A stretch of 64,000 bases of DNA, taken from Cliona cf. orientalis (taxonomy: Eukaryota; Porifera; Demospongiae; Clionaida; Clionaidae). Numbering within the stretch: the first letter of the stretch is position 1; every line of letters starts with the position of its first letter. The translations under genes and the position numbers were made by a program. The stretch covers positions 8,548,980 to 8,612,979 of the forward strand of contig OZ005696.1 of NCBI GenBank assembly GCA_963930775.1, written 5' to 3'. The notes beneath the pieces were generated by a model, which was not told the origin of the DNA, searched no databases, and was given only the letters and a program-made list of their open reading frames with translations. Positions 33,301 through 43,800 of the stretch are shown here, one piece after another.

Positions 33301-36300
33301 ATGTATGTCATAATACTACTTTACTACAAAGTAGAATGCTGTAAGTACAAAATTATTGTATTCTACTGGATCCATATTATGGAATGTACATGTACCACCG
33401 TAGAATCATAATATGATTATCCCCCCTTCCTTTGTGCATGCTAGCACTGGGCAAAACTGGGGAGGGGGTTCAGTGTATCGACCGTCAAATACCATGTAGA
33501 CGTGTGTAGGAACTTAAGCTAAAAGTGCAGGGTGGGCTTATGCACGAGGGGGGGGGGGCGTAATTGCGAGATTCTACAATAATTACAATATCCCTTCATA
33601 TGCATGCCATCAATGCACATATTGTACTGCTTGTATGTAAATGCTTAACCTTGGGATTGAGAACAATTAAGAAACTATCACAAATCTGACCCTGATTACA
33701 ATAAATTATATGAAATATACAGAGGTACACTCCCACTCCCAGGCAGACTGTGTCAGCTCCAGCTTTCAAATTTGCACACACAATAATAATCAACAATGTA
33801 ACTGGGAAGGTCCCTGTACATGTATTATGCTTGGCCATTACAAACCTTACAATGACCGTCACAGACAATGGGTGCATTGGTATTATCCTAGTACCTTCAA
33901 CATAAGTGCTCTCCACTGTGTCAGCCAGGTAGACCTAACTGGTTATCTAGCTCGTTATCACCATCAGCAAATATTCTACGACCAAATCCCACATACACAT
34001 TATCACTGCACATACTGTACTGCTTGTATGTGAATGCTTATCCTTAGGATTGAGGATTATGTGAGGCAATAGAAAAAATTAAGAAATAATGTTAAATCTG
34101 GCCCTGACTATGATAATATGGAACGTACAAGGTACACTCCCACTCCTAGGCAGACTGCGTCAGCTCCAACTTTCTAATTAACACACACAATAATCAACAA
34201 TGTAACTGGGAAGGTCCCTGTATTATGCTAGGCCATTACAACCTTACAATGACCGTCACAGATAATGGGTGCATTGGTATTATCCTAGTACCTTGAACAT
34301 AAGTGCTCTCCACTGTGTCAGCCTGATGGTGAAGGCCAACAAAAAGGAGTGCCTTGGCAACCTGCCTCCAACTTGGGCAAGGGTAGCCAGTGGCATAGAG
34401 GTCAAGGTACGCTTCTCTCCTCTGGGAGGGACTGTGGAGGTTCCTCTGCATTTCAGCAACCTTAGACTCTGGTAGATCTAACAGTTCATCTAGCTCATAA
34501 CCAAGTCCCACATACATATCATCCATTGTTGCAAACAGCTCCACCAGTTTCTCTGTTGTGATAGTGAGATCTGTGTTGATAACAAACCACAATGTTAATG
34601 TTGTGTCTATTGCTTTAATTAGTCTTTGAATAATTAATTACTAGCTATCCATAAAATTAATAGTAATACTTGCAACAAAATTCACAGCAAGTAATACATG
34701 GTAAACTGTAAATCTAAACGTGTGCACTTGTGCAGCCCAGCCATCATACACATACTTAGCTGTGAGCATGTGTAGTAATGTCCAGCATCACATTACACAC
34801 ATACAGAGTTGTAGTAGGTGTGGTCGATGGGCATGATAAAATAAAAATCCACACCTTGTTACATTTCTGGCCATTACCAGCCTGTGCTTACAAAATTTAA
34901 TAAGGATAGTAACTTTTCACTGTTCCTGACATTTGACAACACTCATGCACTACTCACTAAGATGCATAAAATTTGAAATGTAGCATGGACAACAATGATG
35001 ACGACAGTAAACAAGGACAAAATCAATTATTTTATCCTTGCTGGAAAAATAATTTCATCTCACATGGGCAAGCCTATTTTGAGCACCTAGGCAGTAACCA
35101 TCAAAGCACATACACAAACACACAGTAGGCATGGGGTACATGGTTTACTTACTGATAGCCTGGCACTTAGGCCCCTCCAAATCAATTAGTAGTTTCTCAT
35201 CCCCCTTAATTTCCGCCCGCATGCATTTTGTGATTAGGAGCACAATGCAAAAGTATACCGCCTCCTTTTTTGCAAGCGATTTTGACGACCATTTCCATCA
35301 AAAACTAGAGCTCTGTAGAGCACATACCCCGCGCGCTCTGTAGCCACTGCAGCATAGTAGTGCACACTTCGCGGCAGAGCTGTTTTATGACCTGACGACC
35401 CTTTCCAACACTGTGCTTGAGCATGCGCAGTCGCATCAGCATGCTAAAAGAGTGGGTGTGGTCGATAAACCACAGGCATGTTGAACAGAAAATGCACAAT
35501 TTGTAGCGCTAGTAAGGCTTTTTGAGCAATTCGAAGCCTGTACAAAGCAGTTTTTCACCGATATCTATCGATTGGTTGTGCTTACATCACTTACAGACGC
35601 CTAGAACTCGAGATCTGGCGATTTTCGTGCCGACGACAACGACAACGACGACAACGACAACAGACGGACAAACCGATTGCTTTACCCCTTGCGCATGCGC
35701 GCGGGGTAATTACATATATTGACGACCATTACCACCGCCCACCCGCATCAATTTTGAGCTCAGAGGGGATGAGAAACTACAAATTGATTTGGAGGGGCCT
35801 TACCTCTGAGTGGTAGGAATGATTTTAATTTCTCCACAGCAGCAAACTCCCCCTCTCTGTACAGCTGAGTGGCAAGATGTGTCCAGGAAGGCTGAGGATG
35901 GCAGTGGACATAGTAGGAGGCACACTCATTGGCTATTTCTCTCTTAGTGGAGCACCTCTGCTGGATCTCAGTGAGTCGGCTGTGAGGGACTATTGTTCTA
36001 ATATAATAATCCGAAATAAGTGAGTCCCATTTGTTCATCAGCTCCATGACATCAGCCACACTGTCAGTCGTCAAGGTGGGGTCTGAAATGGAGAGCATAG
36101 CTATTAATATCCACACAGACTTTAAGAGCATCCACCTACAGATAAATCTCACAAACATGTACAGGCTACATACATGTATGCAAAATTTAGCAGCTATATA
36201 TCATTGTAGAGGCTACAACACAAACGGTTGAAATTGGCTGCCTCACCTCAAGACTCTAGGTATCTATTTGAACTCTTATACAGTATACGTGGAAATTTTA

Positions 36301-37072
36301 TCGTTGGACAAAAAGCTATGTGAACCTATGCTTCCTTCGTATTGCAATTATTTTGATGTAATAAATTTTTGCCAATGCGGTAAAGATCACCGTATCCTCT
36401 ATGCAATCATAAAGAATTACCAGCATTGTGATGAAATAATTGCAATGGTAAAATTGATGAAAATTTTCGCCTGTCCACATATATGGCATGTGTATGGTGC
36501 TGCACCCTACACTACTGTGATGGTACACATGCCGTGGTATGGCATGAGTGTATGTTTTTTTGCTTGATGTGTGTATGTGTATCTACCTTGGACTGGTTCT
36601 CCATAGCTCCTAATACGACCGGCAACGTGAGTCTCCTCTGCCCCATCAAGAGCAAAGATCACTGCCCTCCATGAGGGCTGGAAGTGACCTCGTCCCTGGA
36701 GAAACCGCTCCACAGCTTCCTTGAGGCTGCTGTCGATGTAGTGTGCACCAAGCCAATCGGCCACCCCTCCCCAGTCCTCCACTCCCTCCAATGCCTTCAA
36801 AATATTTCCCACTATTAGGGGCGGGGCTGGTGAGAGAGCATAAAGGTATATTTTAAGGCACATCAAAGTTAAGAAGATTGCCATTCATGACGTTTTCATG
36901 GCTACCATATTAATATACACAAACGGACACGCCCACATGCACTATGCATTGTACATCAATATCGAGCCTATAATAAATCATTCAACTCAGACAGTACAAC
37001 TAACGCTATGAGTGTGACACATTCATTAATACCTCTGTTCAGTTCTCCTGCTTCATTGTTTATCTCCGCCAT
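30303..37072 (-). CDS. A4: three death domains, ROC-COR-like GTPase, C-terminal death domain
   Basis: Exons: 37072-37033, 36826-36587, 36082-35804, 34570-34292, 32762-30669 and 30580-30303. The coding length is 3,210 nt (1,069 aa), with all introns phase 1 and no stop. The P-loop GAGGSGKT, G3 DSGGQ and G4 THKD are conserved. Segments of exon 5 differ from A1 and A5 but match A3 and A6 (SQEFKL in place of CEELEF), which points to mosaic exchange. Intron 4 contains a partial duplicate of exon 4 and its flank (33600-33990). An inserted element abuts the exon-3 donor (35170-35799), changing it from GTAAGTG to GTAAGGC. This looks like an intact copy. Confidence 0.85.
33399..33580. mobile_element. 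CCGTAGAATC-ended MITE in A4 intron 4
   Basis: The ends CCGTAGAATC and GATTCTAC are inverted, with CCCCCC and GGGGGG subterminal runs and a GCATGCTAGCACTGGGCAAAA block that recurs in the larger element at 56376-57202. The right end lacks the final GG. Confidence 0.6.
33896..33990 (-). pseudogene. Partial duplicate of the DD3 exon in A4 intron 4
   Basis: The 3' end of a DD3 exon (donor at 33895) is joined directly to its variable 5' part, so the conserved SPSQRREAYLDLY...PSWRQVA core is missing. Flanking intron sequence (33600-33890) also repeats 34020-34290. It is a failed tandem duplication inside the intron and is not expected to be spliced productively. Confidence 0.65.
35170..35799. mobile_element. 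PIF/Harbinger-like MITE, TTA target, at the A4 exon-3 donor
   Basis: The terminal inverted repeats GGCCCCTCCAAATCAATT / AATTGATTTGGAGGGGCC are flanked by TTA on both sides (35167-35169, 35800-35802), the classical target of PIF/Harbinger elements. No transposase remains. It is interrupted by the repeat at 35301-35710. Its right end lies four bases into the intron after A4 exon 3. Confidence 0.8.
35301..35710. mobile_element. Repeat family AAAACTAGAGCTC...GGGGTAAT, copy 2 (nested)
   Basis: It is inserted in the Harbinger-like MITE; TTGACGACCATT occurs on both sides of it, as part of the host MITE or a duplication. It shares both ends with 21081-21546. A GACAACGAC-type triplet repeat lies near its right end. 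Confidence 0.65.
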
Positions 37073-37215
37073 CTTTAGCTTAGGTAGCAGTTGGGCGTGG
37101 CAGGATTGGGATCACATGCGCACGCGCTCAGCTAGCTAGAGCTAGCTGCAGTGCAAGTTGATGTGCATAAAACTAATCATCATAATGATCATGATGATTG
37201 CATATGAAATTTAAA

Positions 37216-39881
37216 TCACACCAATAATCTAGCAATAACGTCCTTCATAGAAGGTCTGTCATCTGGAAGGACCTGTAGGCAGCCGCACTGTCTAATGACA
37301 GAGGCTAGCTGAGATCTACTCTGAATCTTCTTCAAGAGAGCCTCGTTGTCAATCAATTTTGGATCGGAGAACTTTCTCGTGCACACCTCCAGCAACAGCA
37401 CACCATAGCTGTACACATCCATCTTTGGGCCCTGCTTTGACGGACTGTTGGCCTCAGGGGCCGCATAGGTTGGGTTGCCAGGACCAGCGGTTTAATAGCG
37501 TGCTTCGGACGAAATTCGCCGAGCCATAATCAGACAGTTTTGCTATCCACTGGTTGTTGAGGCTGGGGTTGAGGAGAACATTGGCACTGCTGATGTCTCG
37601 GTGGATGACTGGGTCTGGACGCATCAGGTGAAGGTAGTTGAGTGCTCGAGCCACGTCCAGCCCGATGGAGAGAATCTGAGCGGGATTGAGGGGCTTCTTC
37701 TCCAAGACAGATCTCAAGCTGCAAGCCATCAGCTCCATTAAGATGATCGGCTCTTTCTCCACGGTAGCACCGATGAACTGCACCAGGTTGGGGTGTCGCA
37801 CTCGAGCAGCTATGGTCATCTCTCTCACAAAGAGGTGACGGTTGTAGTCTGAGATTATGAGTTTGTGCATGCGTTTGGCTGCGCACCGCAGACCTCGGAA
37901 TTCTGCCACTTTGACCACACCCCATCCACCCCGCCCAATTTCCTCCTCGGTAAACTCAATCTCCTCGTTAGTCACCACCCAGAACTGATGCTGGTCAAAC
38001 TTCTGAAGTGCTTGGTCGCCGGATGACGAATCGGGCTGTAGCCTTGAGGTTTGCAGATTATTTTGTAGCTCATCTCTGGCCTCTTCCGCTCTCCTTTCAG
38101 CCTCCTCTGTTCGCTCTTCGTAACTTGCTCTTTCTCTCTCGGCAATCTCTGCTCTAGTTCTCTCCATGTTCAGCTTCTCTTCCGTGTCACTCAAGAGATT
38201 AGTGAGTGTCTCTATCTCTTCTTCTCTCTCTGTGACTTGCTGTTCAAAGAACTTCATTCTTAGCTCAGTCTCCAGTAGGCATTCCTTGAGGTGTTGGAAT
38301 TCTCCGCTAGAGGTTGAAGCTGTAGTGGTATTGGTGGCTGTGCTTTCAGCAGTGCCATTGGTCACTGAAGAAACAGCTACAGGAGGAGTGTCCAGTGGAA
38401 TAATGAAAGTTTGCAAAACATAGTATCATCCAAGCACCTATCACAAGGAAACACTACATGTAGATATAGTTATTACCAGCTAGCCGGCTTGAGTACTAAC
38501 GTCACAATAATTCAATTACACGGGCAATAATAATTATTATTATGTTAGATGAGTCTTATCAGGATGCTTGCAATGTGAGTAGATAATGAATGCGATATTG
38601 TGCTCATGCATGCAGCACATCATAGCTACCACACTCCACTCCACTCTAGTGGGTACCTACTCACCAAGGAGATAAAGGGAGTATGCAATATTATCACTAC
38701 CACGGACACACTGTGGACAAGCATATCCCTATTATAACCATCCAAGGTAAACTACAAAGATAGAAAGATAACCTCCGTACAACTTTCACATTATACACCC
38801 ACAATGTCCACCGGGTATACTAGGGGTCTGTATTATGCTCTTGCACACACTCTGCAGCATATACAAAGGTTGACATGCAAAGCTGCTGAAATCAGCAGGT
38901 ATACAACACACAGTAATACTGTATGGAACAGACTGCCAGTAGAAGAATAATGAATTATGATGGTTGACCCAGTAGGGAAAACTCATGATACTACATTCCT
39001 ACTGGACATCTAGACCCATGTATGTACATATATATTATGTACCTCAGGTTTGGGTGGAAGAGGGGGGCAATATTGTACTGGCGATTTGATAGCTTTCTCC
39101 TCCGTCCCACTGCCGCTCCTAGCTTTGGACTGAATTTCTTCACCCAGGGTAAGATACGTCTCCAAGCCTCCCTCCTCCCCTTCATCCGAGTTGTCAATGT
39201 GAAATCTCGCATCGATCTCCACCATCGGTGACAACGAATCAGGAGGCAAGGAGTAGTATGGACTTGGCTTGTCACAGTTTGCTGAGTCATCGTTTTCAAC
39301 CTCCAAAGGGAGACTGACTGGATTGCTGACACTGCGGTTCTTCTCCCTGGCTGGGAGCTGAGGTGAGGAGTCGTCGGGAGACACTGGACAATACGGCATA
39401 CTCGTCACTTTGAAAAGCTTTGTCTTTTTCAAATTCTCAGCAGCACCAGGAGCTGCCTTCTTCTCTCTCCCGGACCTCCGTGCAGGTACGGGTGGGGTGA
39501 TAGGACAGAGCTCCTTTGGTGGCTGCGGGGAGCGAGCTCTCTTGAGTGGAACGGGTGGATTCACTCCAGGTGAAGTGGCCATCATGGTACCTTCTTTCCC
39601 TCGATCTCTTTCCTCCTCCTTCCCTTCCTCCATCTTCTTCTTTTTCGATTCTTTCAGCTCTACGTTTTCGTAGCCCTTTCTCGGTGGAATATTAGGCGGG
39701 TGGCTGCCCATTGATATCGAGGTCATAGCCGTAGTTGGTGGATCTATAGACTCTTGTCCCTTCAGCTTGATGTTCTCGTAGCTTTTTGAGACCCTTCTAG
39801 GGATGAGCGGAGGTGAGGGGGCCACAGCGTCAGGAGGGAGGAAGTAGTAGACATCTTTGCCCTGTCGGACAGAAGTGGCAG
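37216..39881 (-). pseudogene. K: tyrosine-kinase-like protein kinase with SH2/SH3-ligand tail, 5'-incomplete and frameshifted
   Basis: The first recognisable exon (39881-39043, phase-1 acceptor, GT donor) encodes a proline-rich segment with YENIKL, YENVEL and YLTLGEE tyrosine motifs and PPVPARRS and PPLPPKPE SH3-type ligands. The next exon (from about 38378 down) encodes a coiled coil (ETLTNLLSDTEEKL, RAEIAERERASYEERTEEAE) and a kinase domain with Gly loop GRGGWGVVKV, Lys in CAAKRMH, catalytic loop HRDISSANVLL, DYG in place of DFG, AAPE and a C-lobe ending VIARLLV at 37216. Near 37490-37500 the frame shifts between SANFVRS and GNPTYAAPE, so the kinase is split. No start codon or 5' exons are seen upstream; the relic at 40253 follows. 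By family it would be a signalling kinase. It lies upstream of A4 on the same strand. Confidence 0.7.
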
Positions 39882-40252
39882 CTGCAGAAAGTGAAGGATG
39901 AGATATAAGTCAAAACAGGAAGGACTACCAATATTATTATAGTGCGATTTTCCGCCCTAGTTACTGCATCATAGGAAATTTGGAAAAACAGCTCTAAAAT
40001 TTTGGCAATTTGTGCACTACACTACACAACTTATGTCAAGAGTACAAGAATATATGCATGTGCAACACCTTAGGTGCTGTGGATTTATCAAATTCTCAAC
40101 AAACCTTACAGCTAAAATAACACTATAATTATTGTCAACTGATCTCTCTCCCCCCCCCCTCTCTCCCTCTCCCTCTCATCTTCCACTCTATATCAACTTA
40201 CAATTCGTAAAAATTCACCACCACCTGCTTCCGATTTTCAGTTTCAGTTTTC
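39882..40252. other. Gap between K and the chimeric relic
   Basis: Nothing is supported beyond a CT-rich tract near 40140-40185. If K has further 5' exons they are not recognisable here. Confidence 0.4.
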
Positions 40253-40539
40253 AATCAGATAATTTTGCTACTCACTGGTTGTTGAGGCTGGGGTTGAGGA
40301 GAACATTGGCACTGCTGAAGTCTCGGTGGATGACTGGGTCGGGACGCATCAGGTACATAGCAGAAAATTATACTAAATTTAATTATTAATTGTACCCATT
40401 GATCATTTTCAGCATGACACATGTAAGTAATCATTTCATTCAATTTTATTTCTAATTGTACATCTATACATGTGACCACATACAACAATGCATGGTCAGT
40501 GGTGATGGTGTGGGCTGCAGGTGAACTGGACGAGGCCAT
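40253..40539 (-). pseudogene. Chimeric relic: C start, C tail exon and a K catalytic-loop fragment
   Basis: Read on the minus strand, 40539-40515 is the gene C start (MASSSSPA). It is joined to a remnant of C exon 2 and B/C intergenic DNA (40390-40515, with the GGTCAGTGGTG and CATTGATCATTTTCAGCAT blocks), then to a kinase fragment (40352-40253) whose proper frame reads HRDFSSANVLLNPSLNNQ. One open frame of 94 codons spans the whole chimera but reads the kinase part out of frame. It records loss of B and most of C in this unit. Confidence 0.65.
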
Positions 40540-40871
40540 AATTATTTATTTGAGTGGTAAAGATTGTTAGTGCAGCATGTCGATCCTATAACTAGCCCCT
40601 GTATTTGGCATTCCGTACAAGACAAAAATATCAATATTATATGAATATCATAATGAACTGAGACCTTTAAAGGTCAAAGATCCTAAAATCAAAATCGCAG
40701 CACTTACAGTGGCATTTTCAAACTCAAATTGTTGCAGTAGATGAAAATATTGGAGCAGTGTGGTGATACGCCAAAATGTAATAATATTGTGATCAAAGTA
40801 AAAACGCAAACAATAATTATTCATCATACAAAAATCATGATATTAAACAAATTACAAGACTTAGTATAAAC
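40540..40871. other. C-type upstream flank before A5
   Basis: It resembles the 5' flank of the C genes (AAGATTGTTAGTG, GTCGATCCTATA and then the GCAGCACTTACAGTGGCATTTTCAA block also present near 17310). No gene is supported. Confidence 0.45.
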
Positions 40872-43800
40872 TCATTTCAGTGCTAGGACTTGCTCTGCTA
40901 GATGTTCAAATCCAACAGTGGGGGACTGGAGGGCCTTAGCTAATGCTGCTAAAGTGGGTTTAGGATGGACCATCTTCAGCCAAATTGTCAGCGTTTCTCT
41001 GAAACAGTCCTTAATCTTAGCATGGTCACTTCTGATGGCATCCAATGTTCCGGGATCAATACCGAGTTCCAAGCCGATGTTGTACCACTCATCCCTCGAA
41101 TCCCACGCAACTTTCTGAATCTTACAAAGGTCTGTGACAGTGAGTACACCTGTATGTGCAAAGGTAATGACACAATCTATTATTGTGCAAGCCAAACCCA
41201 AACTGAACCCTTCTATAATATTATTATTATGTAGCTGGGAGGGATGCAAACATGACAGTGGAAAGTACATACCTGCATCACATGAGAAAGGTGCATCTTT
41301 GCCGAACCAGATCTTGTGTTCTTCAGTCATCTCACTGAATACGGAGGCTGGGTGAGTGGTACAGGTCAAAAGGCCACTGCTAGAGATGGTAGCTGCATGC
41401 AGTGTGGTGTCTTGGTGCTTGGAACTGGAACAGAGAAAAGCAATCTCAGGAATCGAATTGTTGTAGTTCAATCGTCGTGATGCTTTGCGAATTCCAGTGA
41501 GGACAGTCTCGCGGATCAATGGACAGACCTTTTCACACACTTTAAGTGCTTTAGTTTGGCTAATATCCGAAGGAAATGTAATCTCAACATGGAAGAAGGT
41601 AGTAAAAGAATCGGTTATCGTGATGAAACCAGGATTCTTCCCTGGAACTTTGAAGCGAGCTCTGTTTCGTGATAACTGGACAGGGTTACCACCCTCTATA
41701 AGAAGCTCCCATTTGGAATCTGTGATAAGGGTAGAAATAAGACAGCAGTAGACTCCGAGCTTGGGACCATCTGGACCAAAGTAGAAGAGAAGAGAAGCGG
41801 CAATCTGAGGGGCCGGGAGTGACAAGGGATGAGGTATGGCTTCTTCCTCAAGGAGACACGCCATCAGGTACTTACCTTCACCTACCTCAGCAACAATCAG
41901 AAGATGCTGGAAAAGCAAGATTAGGTGATCTTCCTCGAAAAGCTTTGGAATGTAGCCTGATTCAAACTGTGAGAGAATATCGCGTGTGATTATACCACAA
42001 AATTCCAACTCTTCACAGCCACGTACACTTCTAGCTGCTTGAACTTGGGTAGGCAGCTTTGCACGCAGTGTTAAGCTATGCTCTACGAGCTCTGTGATCT
42101 TATCAAGGACGACCTGAGAATTTATGAACACTACCTCTGGAAGGACCTCACTATAATGCATGACAAGCTTGTGGGCTGTGAGGTATTTCAGAGCATCTTC
42201 AAAAGATTCTCTCGTGAAGTGGAATTTGGTTGCTTCCTTGAAGCACTCTTCCTTGCTCAGTATTGCCTTCTTTTGGTACTTTGCGAACCGTTTGAAAGCC
42301 ATCTCCAAAGCAAAGTATCGATGTGGGATTCTGACACGTTGGAGCCTCTGTAGCTCACGCAACATGAGGTATCTCAAATCAGTAAGGACTGCCTGATCAT
42401 CATCCCCTGGGCATTTGGCATTGATGGCAAATATTAGCCTCCGTGATTTTGCATCACTATAGAGGACATGATCCCTCATATTTGGAGGGATGATGCTGAG
42501 CAGCTTTCGTTCTTTTTCTGCTCTCTCCTCATCCTTGCATTGATTTTCAAGATCCTTGTGCGTCCCTATGAAGGCAATCTTAGGGCATTTGCCACTATCA
42601 CAAGTCGACTGAAGGACTCGCATGCAGTGGCGAAAGGTCTGCAGGTGTGTGAAAGGAGATTTGAAAGGCTTTCCAATGGGTTTCCCATTAGTATAATACT
42701 CAACTAATGGGTGACTGTCAAGAGGTTCGTTGAGCTTCACCACGAGCATGCCAAACATGGTGTTGGAGACAAAAACTGGAAGTATTTCGTGATACGTTGG
42801 CTGCCCACCAGAATCGCCCATGTCAATCACATCCTGGTCATCCAATTGACCAGCTGCCTTTGATCCAGCATGCATTCGAACAACAAGCTCTCTCTCTAAC
42901 CCACTATGCTCTAACTTCTTAGTAATATCAGCAACATCAGATTCCACGTCTTGCACTGGAAGTAAGACATTGAAATCTCCAGCTGAAATATGAGCTACAG
43001 CTGCTTCATCTCCCTCTAGTCGTCTGGTGTGTGGTTGTGGCGATCGCTTGCCTCTATGCGACAGTTGTGAATGCTTGGCTGACTCACAGAGCATGTCAGA
43101 GTACTGTTGGTCTGTGATCCTGGTAAAGCGAGTCTCACCAGCTGTCTCCTTGCTGACGCCAAGCTTGCATTGAGCTACTGCCCTCACTGGATTCTTAACA
43201 CACTGTGTGCTTTGTCGTACGGGTGGAGGTTTCTCCTTGAGGAAAGCGTGAAGAACGTGGGTCTTCCCAGACCCTCCAGCTCCCATCAGGAATGAACTAC
43301 CACTCCGGAAGTTGGACCCTCCCTCCTTCATGGCTTCATCAAAGTTGAGCTGAGCCCTTTCACTCACTATATATATCCATACGTAAAGTGGAGATATGTA
43401 TGACTCGTTTAAATATCCGTGTACATTTACGTCATAAACCATGCAACCATATTATAGCTAGGCTGTATGTACCGTATTTATGTTAATAAAACGCAATTTA
43501 AACTTTAGCTTTTGTGCGATTTTCTGGTAAAGGTCATCATGCTTTACATTAAGAAAAATCCTAGAATGCAAATTTTCTTGCACTAACTAGATCTTGCATT
43601 TTATGGTACTATAGATCATGTGTACTATACTGACATTACTGCATGTGCATGCCATTCCTCATTATAAAATGCTTAGCTATATGTGTGCGGATTGAGCATG
43701 TGCAATCTGAAAGGAACATGTACGTGCTCAAAGCAATTATCAACCCTTTACCATACTATACACATATTTCTGGAATGTTCCTTTGATGGTGCAGTGTTTA

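Noticed and set aside
37530-37925. Minus-strand frame with SRPSHPPRHQQCQCSPQPQPQQ-like residues
   Set aside because: It is the kinase catalytic-loop DNA read in another frame; the proper frame gives HRDISSANVLL.
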